A DNA stretch of 64,000 bases, from the NCBI RefSeq assembly GCF_024347575.1, contig NZ_AP025503.1, positions 992,001 to 1,056,000 on the forward strand, in the 5' to 3' direction. Below the pieces are notes generated by a model. That model made no database searches. It saw nothing but the letters and a program-made list of their open reading frames with translations, and was not told where the DNA came from. Within the stretch, counting starts at the first letter, position 1; each line of letters opens with the position of its first letter. The position numbers and the translations under genes are program-made. This document shows positions 46,850-53,774 of this stretch, one piece after another. The stretch comes from Vibrio pelagius. GTDB taxonomy: Bacteria > Pseudomonadota > Gammaproteobacteria > Enterobacterales > Vibrionaceae.

Positions 46850-46965
46850 GCCCTAGCTCGCTTTGTCCCTCGCCATCGGCTTAATCCCCCTTAAACCGGT
46901 GGCAATTTCCATCGACGCGCAAATCTGTGCAGCACAAGGGTTATGTACAATACAAAGGTTAATAT

Positions 46966-47481
46966 ATGAAACACATATTATTCATCGCTTCTTTAATCAT
47001 GGTGACATTCAGCTCTGCCTCTTTTGCAGCAAACCAAGTGCGCGATGAAAATACGGTAGAAATTGAGTGGCTTGATCTGATCCCAGAAAGCGAACGTGCA
47101 CGCGTCAGCGATGAAACCCTCGCTGCCCTTGACCATAGTGCGAATGTTGCTCAGCAGGCTCTAGTGGGAAGTGTTCGTCCAGAACTGAATGGCAGCAACG
47201 TCAAAATACCGGGTTTCGTGATTCCATTAGAAGGGGACTCAGAGTCAATCTCTGAGTTTCTTTTGGTTCCCTTTTATGGTGCGTGTATTCACGTTCCACC
47301 ACCACCTCCAAACCAGATTATTTACGTCAAGTTTGAAGAAGGAACTCCAACTAAAGACCTTTGGGATATCGTTTACATCACAGGAACCTTGAAAACAGAA
47401 ACAGTAATTTCTGATGACATAGGGGTCGAGTCAGGCTATTCCATTGAAGGTGCGAGCTTAGAGATATATAACAAAGCGTGA
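46966..47481 (+). CDS. Exported DUF3299 protein
   Basis: 171 residues: signal peptide MKHILFIASLIMVTFSSASF, then the DUF3299 core (VEIEWLDLIPESERARVSDE, KIPGFVIPLEGD, and YGACIHVPPPPPNQIIYVKF with a conserved Cys/His). Members are periplasmic or lipoprotein and of unknown role, often near ABC or heme-related genes. It follows the cupin gene by 116 bp in the same direction. Confidence 0.82.
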   Translation: MKHILFIASLIMVTFSSASFAANQVRDENTVEIEWLDLIPESERARVSDETLAALDHSANVAQQALVGSVRPELNGSNVKIPGFVIPLEGDSESISEFLLVPFYGACIHVPPPPPNQIIYVKFEEGTPTKDLWDIVYITGTLKTETVISDDIGVESGYSIEGASLEIYNKA

Positions 47482-47796
47482 TCTAGTAAAACTAGAGACT
47501 CTACAGGGCTGCGGGTGACCCAAACCAATGATCTGGTAGTGAACAATTAAGGAAAGATCCATTTGGTTAGCCCGCACTTCACTAAACACTGCACTGGTTA
47601 GAAAATGTAGGCCAAATGGCTAGCCTTGAAGTGTGACAGACATGCATCTCGAATTGGAATGGGGCAGAATTTTCTTAGCTCTTTCGCATCATAGTTGTGA
47701 TAACCAAGCGATTCTGTCGTATTTTGAATGAGTTCATAGGCATTTTTTCAAAATATGTTGGCCTCTATGGTTGCAATGCATGAAATATCTCCGATA
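47482..47796. other. Border between cargo and the tniQ-cas operon
   Basis: No gene. Holds TGGGGCAGAATTTTCTTAG at 47660 and, at 47691-47721, a 31-bp sequence repeated (28/31) at 58497-58527 near the far end of the element. Confidence 0.6.
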
Positions 47797-47823
47797 CTAA
47801 AACTTAGAAATTCTAAGTTTTAG
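47797..47823. promoter_or_regulatory. Xre operator before tniQ (13-bp arms)
   Basis: Perfect palindrome of 13-bp arms around a single A. The core AACTTAGAAATTCTAAGTT (47801-47819) has the same half-sites as the two operators at the xre promoter. It ends 10 bp before the tniQ GTG, so occupancy would block transcription or initiation of the tniQ-cas operon. Confidence 0.82.
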
Positions 47824-47832
47824 TGGTGGCAT

Positions 47833-49044
47833 GTGAAAACGGACATTCAACTTTACCCTAACGAATCGCTCGAAAGCTTCTTGTTGCGCTTATCGCAAGA
47901 GCAAGGTTACGAGCGATTTTCTCATTTCGCCGAAGATATCTGGTTCGACACCATGGATCAGCATGAGGCGATTGCTGGTGCTTTCCCCTTAGATCTCAAC
48001 CTAGTTAATATCTACCACGCTCAAACCACAAGCCAAATGCGGGTGCGGGTTCTTATCCACCTTGAGAACCAAGTAAAGCTCAATAACTTTGGTGTACTAC
48101 GCCTAGCGTTATCGCATTCAAAAGCCCAATTTTCTCCGCAATACAAAGCTGTTCATAGATTTGGCGTTGACTACCCTTATGCTTTTCTTCGCAAACGCTT
48201 CACGCCTATATGCTCTCTGTGTATTGACGAAGCTCCCTACATTCGCCAGCAGTGGCAATTTATCTCTCACCAAGCTTGTGAACATCATGGCTGTAAGCTG
48301 ATTCATCACTGTCCTGAGTGTAAGTCGAGGCTTGAATACCAAAGTACCGAGAGTATTAGCCAATGTGAATGTGGTTTCGAACTCCGAAACTCGCCAGTCG
48401 AAGATGCTCCAGAGGCTGAGACCTTGGTTGCCCGATGGTTGTCAGGAAATGATTCAAAACCCTTGGGATTGCTGAAGGCAGAAATGACCCTCTCTGAGCG
48501 CTATGGTTTTTTACTGTGGTATGTAAATCGCTATGGTGATATCGATGACCTCAGTTTCGAATCATTCATTGAATATTGTGGCGCTTGGCCAACGTCATTG
48601 TGGCAAGACCTCGATGCCTTTAGAGATAAGGCAGAACTTGTTCGAGTAAAAGACTGGAAGAAGATGTTTTTCAATGAGGCCTTTGATGCTCTGCTTAAAG
48701 ATTGTCGTCAGTTACCCAGTCGGCAGTTGAGTCACAATATCGTGCTTGCACTGGTGTTAGCTTACTTTACACAGCTGATGGCAACAGTACCTTCAAGCGC
48801 GAAAGGAAATATCGGTGATGTACTGCTCAGCCCTCTAGAAGCTTCTACATTGCTCTCTTGCACAACGGATGAAGTGTATCGACTGTATGAGTTTGGTGAG
48901 ATCAAAGCCGCTATTAGGCCGCGAATGCATACAAAGATAGCGAGTCATGAATCGGCGTTTACTTTAAGAAGTGTCATCGAAACAAAGCTGACTCGAATGA
49001 GCTCTGAAAGTGATGGTTTAAGTGTATATCTGCCTGAGTGGTAA
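47833..49044 (+). CDS. tniQ: TniQ, target-complex adaptor of the I-F3 transposon
   Basis: 403 residues. TniQ family proteins dock on Cas6/Cas7 of Cascade and recruit TnsC. Zinc-binding Cys/His clusters are visible in the middle: FTPICSLCIDEAPY, QACEHHGCKLIHHCPECKSR, and SQCECGFEL. The N-terminal DIQLYPNESLESFLLRLSQE is typical. GTG at 47833 is the first start after the operator; an ATG two bases earlier is out of frame. Only one TniQ is present, so homing and RNA-guided spread must both use it. Confidence 0.9.
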   Translation: MKTDIQLYPNESLESFLLRLSQEQGYERFSHFAEDIWFDTMDQHEAIAGAFPLDLNLVNIYHAQTTSQMRVRVLIHLENQVKLNNFGVLRLALSHSKAQFSPQYKAVHRFGVDYPYAFLRKRFTPICSLCIDEAPYIRQQWQFISHQACEHHGCKLIHHCPECKSRLEYQSTESISQCECGFELRNSPVEDAPEAETLVARWLSGNDSKPLGLLKAEMTLSERYGFLLWYVNRYGDIDDLSFESFIEYCGAWPTSLWQDLDAFRDKAELVRVKDWKKMFFNEAFDALLKDCRQLPSRQLSHNIVLALVLAYFTQLMATVPSSAKGNIGDVLLSPLEASTLLSCTTDEVYRLYEFGEIKAAIRPRMHTKIASHESAFTLRSVIETKLTRMSSESDGLSVYLPEW

Positions 49045-49046
49045 TT

Positions 49047-51134
49047 ATGACGAAATTAAGTGACTTATTAGCAATTGAAGACGAAGCAGTAAAGCAGTCT
49101 GCTTTAAAGAAGATGTTCATGCCCTATACGGAAGATGTCTGTGTTGAAGGGTATGAAAAAGAAGCATTAACGATCTTGCTTAATCTCAGTTCAAGCCATC
49201 AAGCGGATAGATGCTCTGATTGGTTGGATGTTGCTCGTGCTAAAAGGCATTTAAATGCGACTGAGAACCTAGAGGCATCTCTTGATGAAATCAAATGGTT
49301 CCATACTCATAATCTCAAATTTCCAGACTGCCGAGTTAAAGATCAGCGAATAATTGCACAGCCTCTTGTGACGACCGAGGCATTTATTTCAAGCGCAGTA
49401 TTAGAGCAACGCTTGGGGTGGGCGCATAACTCTGCAGTGTATCGCCATACATTGTGGTTATTGAATCCTTTCCGCTGGCAATCACAGTCCGTGAGTCTTC
49501 TTTCACTTGTTCAGCAAGAAACCTCTGTTTGGGTTGAGCTGCTCAAAGAATTTGGTTTAGGCATTAAGTCACTTGCTCGCTTAAAGCATACAATTGAAGA
49601 ACAACTTCCTGAAAATAGTTTTCCTGACAGTGTCAGCACTTACAGCAAGCAACTGCGGTTTCCATGGGGGGATGATTATGTTTCGGTGACCCCAGTGGTC
49701 AGTCATGCCATCCAAAGAGAGTTAGAAGTGAGATCGAGAAGTCGAGAAAGTAAGCTTAGCTTTGTGTCTTCGTCACTGCCGAACCCTCCGAGTATCGGGA
49801 ACTTGTGTGGCAGTTTAGCTGGGCATATGAAAGCTCTTAACTACCCGCTAGACGTTAAATCAGCGCAGGTTGGGACGTTACCTGAAAGCCGCAAAAAGAG
49901 TGGTCACTACTTTGATGAATATCAGGTAACTAACACCAAAATCTGTCAGGTGCTAAATCATCTAATTGGTTCAGAGCCGTCAAAAACACGAAAGCAAAGG
50001 GAGAGCGCTCGTAAGGTTAGAAGTAAGATATTGCGAAAGCAGATAGCCCTGTGGATGCTTCCATTAATTGAGTTAAGAGATATCGTTGACGCCGACCCCA
50101 ACCAACAGCAATTGGAACATGATGACACTTTAGCTCAAGCCTTTTTGACCCAACCAGAATCGGATCTGGGCTCTTTAGCTAGTGAGTTTAACCGTTGCTT
50201 ACATCTCGCGTTTCAGAATAACAAGTATGCCGCCAAGTTTGCCTATCATCCTAAGCTAATGCAGGTCGTCAAAGCCCAAATCGTATGGATACTTGAGCAG
50301 CTCAGTAAACCAAATGGCAATGAAGGTAAGGTAACGGGTGAGCAGTATATCTATTTGTCATCAATGAGAGTGCAAGATGCGGTCGCAATGAGTAGCCCAT
50401 ACCTGTGTGGTGCTCCTTCTTTGACGGCTATTTGGGGGTTCATGCACCATTATCAAAGAGAGTTTAATAAGCTAGTTAATTGTGATTCCCCGTTTGAGTT
50501 TCCGAGTTTCTCTTTTTATGTTCGAAGCGAGAACATTCAACCGACAGCGAAGCTTACCGAACCCAACTCAGTCGCTAAAGCGCGAACGGTTTCTAACGCG
50601 AAGCGACCAACTATTCGTAGTGAACGATTGACGGACCTAGAAATAGACTTAGTTATCAGAGTCCACAGTGACAGCCGAATTTCAGATTTTAAGTCCGCGC
50701 TTAAAACGGCACTTCCCGTCGCTTTTGCCGGAGGGGCATTATACCAGCCAAAGCTATCGACCCAGATTGAGTGGCTAAGGACGTTTACCAGTAGGGGCGA
50801 GCTTTTCAATGTCATAAGAGGGTTGCCAGCATACGGACGATGGTTATATCCAAGTGAGAACCAGCCGAGTGACTTTGATGATCTAGAGCGTTTTATTACT
50901 AAAGACGCTGATAATTTGCCAGTTTCTATTGGCTACCATTTGTTAGAACAACCAACTAAACGGGGCAACTCGATCACCGATTGTCACGCTTATGCAGAGA
51001 ATGCGATTGGGCTTGCTCAGCGAGTAAACCCGATAGAAGTACGTTTTAGTGGAAGAGATCACTTTTTAAACCATGCCTTTTGGTCGATAGAATGCAGTAG
51101 CGAAACTATTCTTATAAAAAACTATAGGGATTAA
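49047..51134 (+). CDS. cas8f: Cas8f/Cas5f fusion (Cascade large subunit)
   Basis: Large subunit that recognises the PAM and holds the 5' handle of the guide; in I-F3 systems Cas8 and Cas5 are fused. 695 residues from ATG 49047, two bases after the tniQ stop (a GTG at 49038 would overlap). It has the length and position of the fused I-F3 subunit, with a basic C-terminal half. No motif is as diagnostic as in the nucleases, so the assignment rests on length, order and context. Confidence 0.88.
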   Translation: MTKLSDLLAIEDEAVKQSALKKMFMPYTEDVCVEGYEKEALTILLNLSSSHQADRCSDWLDVARAKRHLNATENLEASLDEIKWFHTHNLKFPDCRVKDQRIIAQPLVTTEAFISSAVLEQRLGWAHNSAVYRHTLWLLNPFRWQSQSVSLLSLVQQETSVWVELLKEFGLGIKSLARLKHTIEEQLPENSFPDSVSTYSKQLRFPWGDDYVSVTPVVSHAIQRELEVRSRSRESKLSFVSSSLPNPPSIGNLCGSLAGHMKALNYPLDVKSAQVGTLPESRKKSGHYFDEYQVTNTKICQVLNHLIGSEPSKTRKQRESARKVRSKILRKQIALWMLPLIELRDIVDADPNQQQLEHDDTLAQAFLTQPESDLGSLASEFNRCLHLAFQNNKYAAKFAYHPKLMQVVKAQIVWILEQLSKPNGNEGKVTGEQYIYLSSMRVQDAVAMSSPYLCGAPSLTAIWGFMHHYQREFNKLVNCDSPFEFPSFSFYVRSENIQPTAKLTEPNSVAKARTVSNAKRPTIRSERLTDLEIDLVIRVHSDSRISDFKSALKTALPVAFAGGALYQPKLSTQIEWLRTFTSRGELFNVIRGLPAYGRWLYPSENQPSDFDDLERFITKDADNLPVSIGYHLLEQPTKRGNSITDCHAYAENAIGLAQRVNPIEVRFSGRDHFLNHAFWSIECSSETILIKNYRD

Positions 51135-51140
51135 TCGTTT

Positions 51141-52190
51141 ATGGAACTTTGTACTCAGCTGAACTACGTACGCTCTCTTTCCGCTGGCAAAGCATATTTC
51201 TACCATTTTTCGAAAAGTGGTGAGATGTGTCCCCTTGAAATTGATAGAACTAGGCTGCGAGCACCAAAAGGTAGTTATGCAGAAGCATATAAAGGGAGCA
51301 AGTTTGTAAAAAAGAATGTTGCTCCACAAGATTTAGCTCATTCCAATCCTCAGTTCATCGAAGAGTGTTATGTCAAACCTGGGATTGATGATATCTACTG
51401 TGCATTCCCGCTTCGAATTCGAGCCAATTCTCTAACCCCAGATATCTGTAGTGACGATGAAGTACGCAGTAAGCTTTCGTTACTGGCTAATACTTATAAA
51501 GAGCTCAATGGGTATCAGGAGCTCGCTCATCGATACGCGAAGAATATACTGCTTGGTACTTGGCTTTGGCGCAACAGAGAGTGTCGAAACCTGTCGATAG
51601 AAGTGACCACCAGTGATTCGCAAACCTTGATTATAGAAAACGCAACAAGGCTTTCTTGGTATGGTCATTGGGATGAGGCTTCAGCAGAATGCCTAGAAAA
51701 GCTCACAGCCTATTTGATGCGAGCTCTGGCTGACCCAACCGAATATTTCTATATGGATGTCAAAGCAAAAATTGGAGTTGGTTGGGGAGATGAGGTTTAC
51801 CCAAGGCAAGAGTTTTTAGATAGCCGAGAAGATGGTGCTCCTACTAAGCAGTTAGCTACCGTAGAATTCTTGAACGGAAAGGAAACTGTTGCATTTCATG
51901 GTCAAAAAATTGGTGCAGCGTTGCAATCGATTGACGATTGGTGGCATGAAAACGCAGATAAACCATTAAGAGTGAACGAATATGGGGCAGACCGAGAATA
52001 CGTTATAGCAAGGCGACACACAGCACATGGAAATGATTTCTATCAATTGCTCAGAAATACAGAGAGCTGGATTGAAAGTATGACAGCTTCTCAAGTCATC
52101 ACAAATGATGTGCACTTCATCATGTCTGTCTTGATCAAAGGCGGCCTCTTCAATTGCTCAAGTTCAAAGTCTAAAACCAAGGCTAAGTAA
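51141..52190 (+). CDS. cas7f: Cas7f (Csy3), Cascade backbone
   Basis: 349-residue RAMP backbone subunit that coats the spacer at one copy per six nucleotides and flips out every sixth base. AGGGA precedes the ATG. Position between cas8/5f and cas6f and length match Csy3. C-terminal EFLNGKETVAFHGQKIGAAL is characteristic of I-F3 Cas7. The six-base periodicity is relevant to the guide mismatches reported in the findings. Confidence 0.88.
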   Translation: MELCTQLNYVRSLSAGKAYFYHFSKSGEMCPLEIDRTRLRAPKGSYAEAYKGSKFVKKNVAPQDLAHSNPQFIEECYVKPGIDDIYCAFPLRIRANSLTPDICSDDEVRSKLSLLANTYKELNGYQELAHRYAKNILLGTWLWRNRECRNLSIEVTTSDSQTLIIENATRLSWYGHWDEASAECLEKLTAYLMRALADPTEYFYMDVKAKIGVGWGDEVYPRQEFLDSREDGAPTKQLATVEFLNGKETVAFHGQKIGAALQSIDDWWHENADKPLRVNEYGADREYVIARRHTAHGNDFYQLLRNTESWIESMTASQVITNDVHFIMSVLIKGGLFNCSSSKSKTKAK

Positions 52191-52199
52191 GGTAGAGCT

Positions 52200-52805
52200 A
52201 TGACTAAGCGTTACTATTTCTTAATACGATACACGCCTGCACAAGCTGACTATGAGCTGTTAGCAGGACGTTGTATCTCTCAAATGCACCTGTTTATGGT
52301 GAATAACCGACAAGCGATGAATAGGATTGGTGTGAGTTTCCCTGATTGGAATGAATCTACAGTTGGCCAAACCATTGCCTTTGTTGCTGAAGATAAAGAT
52401 ATGATGATTGGGCTCTCTTTTCAGCCCTATTTTTCTTTGATGGTAAATGAAGGTTTATTTGAGATCTCTAGCGTTTGTGAGGTACCAGACACTGCGGCAG
52501 AGGTGAGGTTTGTTCGTAACCAAACGATTGGGAAAAGCTTTTTAGGCTCTAAGAAACGCCGAATCAAACGAAGCATGGCGAGAGCCGAACTACTTGGTGC
52601 TGGAACATCATTACCAGTCACTAATGAAGAGCGGTTCATCGATAGTTTTCATCGAATACCAATCTCCAGCGCTTCATCTGGGGAAGACTATATTTTGTTT
52701 GTACAAAAGGAGTTTGTTAGTGAGCGCGTTGCAGCAAACTTCAATAGCTATGGTTTCGCCACCAACCAAGAAAGAAAAGGCACAGTACCAGAGTTACGTG
52801 TTTGA
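52200..52805 (+). CDS. cas6f: Cas6f (Csy4) guide-processing nuclease
   Basis: 201 residues. Cas6f cuts the repeat at the base of its CTGCC-GTGTA-GGCAG hairpin and stays bound to it. The probable catalytic His is in CISQMHLFMVNNRQAM (near residue 30) and an arginine-rich helix KKRRIKRSMARAELLG recognises the stem. AAGG lies just upstream of the ATG. It is last in the operon; the array follows 130 bp later. Confidence 0.88.
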   Translation: MTKRYYFLIRYTPAQADYELLAGRCISQMHLFMVNNRQAMNRIGVSFPDWNESTVGQTIAFVAEDKDMMIGLSFQPYFSLMVNEGLFEISSVCEVPDTAAEVRFVRNQTIGKSFLGSKKRRIKRSMARAELLGAGTSLPVTNEERFIDSFHRIPISSASSGEDYILFVQKEFVSERVAANFNSYGFATNQERKGTVPELRV

Positions 52806-52933
52806 CCCTTTTTCTAAAGCTATTTTTTAGAGATTCAAAAATAAAGAGTTACAGATGCAAGAAGAAAAAGGGTATTTTGGTGAATTGTGACGTTAAGCAT
52901 ACAGAATCAGATGGTTAGGGGCTATATTTAACA

Positions 52934-53067
52934 GTGTCCTGCCGTGTAGGCAGCTAAGAAATTCTCAATTTCGCTATTAGTGATAAACACCATGTGTCCT
53001 GCCGTGTAGGCAGCTAAGAGTAGGTCTGGAAGAAAGCAACCTACCTGCTGAACAAGCAGTTAATAAT
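52934..53067 (+). CRISPR. Mini type I-F3 CRISPR array, two guides, degenerate last repeat
   Basis: Repeat 1 (52934-52961) is 28 nt with hairpin CTGCC-GTGTA-GGCAG and 3' handle CTAAGAAA. Spacer 1 is 52962-52993, 32 nt. Repeat 2 (52994-53021) is identical except that its handle ends AAGAGT. Spacer 2 starts at 53022. A third, strongly changed repeat (about 53040-53067) keeps the hairpin CTGCT-GAACA-AGCAG with a compensated closing pair, leaving only about 18-20 nt of spacer. Cas6f should still process it. This second unit encodes the ffs homing guide. Confidence 0.88.
53022..53041 (+). other. Homing guide matching ffs
   Basis: AGGTCTGGAAGAAAGCAACC compared with ffs 26496-26515: 17 of 20 identical, all three differences (transitions) at positions 6, 12 and 18, which do not pair in Cascade. 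Identity ends abruptly where the degenerate repeat begins. Confidence 0.9.
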
Positions 53068-53092
53068 CAAAACCATCATGAGATTTATTTGT

Positions 53093-53375
53093 GAAACAAG
53101 CTGTTTCCTAATTGTCCAACAGGTTGTTGGACAAACTCTAGCAACCAATTTTGCAAGAGGGTCTTGCAAAATTGCGAAACAGGTTATTTCGCAAATCACC
53201 TCTGCTCCAACCCGGTTCTGATCTCGTCGCTTCAGCAGTAGAACTAATTAATGTGCAAAATATGCACATTGCTTATCAAGCAACTATCGAGATTCCTCGG
53301 TAGTAGTTGAACTGTTGCAATTTTTGCAATAGTTGCCCGAGCAACGAGAAAGCTCAGTGATTGCAGATTTTGCAA
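53093..53375. repeat. Dense block of about ten perfect or near-perfect hairpins
   Basis: Consecutive dyads: 53093-53107 (GAAACA/TGTTTC), 53112-53134 (10-bp arms), 53146-53174 (13-bp arms), 53172-53194 (8), 53250-53270 (8), 53269-53283 (6), 53283-53304 (8, one G-T), 53310-53334 (11, one G-T), 53332-53345 (5), 53361-53375 (5). Many contain TTGCAA or GCAA. The first four share an (A)CARGYT(GT)-like centre. No protein or known RNA fits. It lies directly after the CRISPR array. Confidence 0.75.
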
Positions 53376-53475
53376 CAACTCATATCTGCCCCGGAACGTG
53401 TTTAGAGCATAAGAAACTATCAATAGACTAATTTTTGTATGAACCTGCTGCACCAATTTTTTAGTCCCAGATACG

Positions 53476-53506
53476 ACAAAGCCACAGGCAATGCCTATGG
53501 CTTTGT
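53476..53506. repeat. Strong isolated hairpin
   Basis: ACAAAGCCA / TGGCTTTGT with an inner AGGCA/TGCCT, separated by one C/A mismatch. No T run, so not an intrinsic terminator. The remaining sequence from 53507 to 53774 shows nothing further. Confidence 0.55.
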
Positions 53507-53774
53507 AAACAGCTACAGAAGGTTTGTCATTCGAATCGAAGTGGGAACACATTCTGTGTGCAGCGTCGGGTGTTTTATCACCAAAGTATATGGGAGGGAA
53601 AGCACCTAGACTTATCGTATGTCCTCGGTGGTCTGCTTTGCAATTAAGCCAAGTTCAATTCGATACAATTACTTCTGGCCAGACAGTGAATAGTAACTCC
53701 AAGAAAAAGCAGGGATACCCGAGGCTCTCAAGGTTAGTTTAAAGCTAAGAACCGTATGTGGCAAGCTTACTTCT

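Noticed and set aside
53022..53053. Full 32-nt homing spacer
   Set aside because: Bases 21-32 match ffs at only 3 of 12 positions, and the stretch overlaps a hairpin-preserving degenerate repeat; the insertion distance also fits the short guide.
47833..53067. Functional CRISPR immunity locus
   Set aside because: No cas1, cas2/3 nuclease-helicase is present; the SF2 helicase at 31175 lacks an HD nuclease and lies 16 kb away.
53244..53552. 102-residue minus-strand frame in the hairpin block
   Set aside because: Its sequence follows the inverted repeats, has no ribosome site and no protein-like composition.
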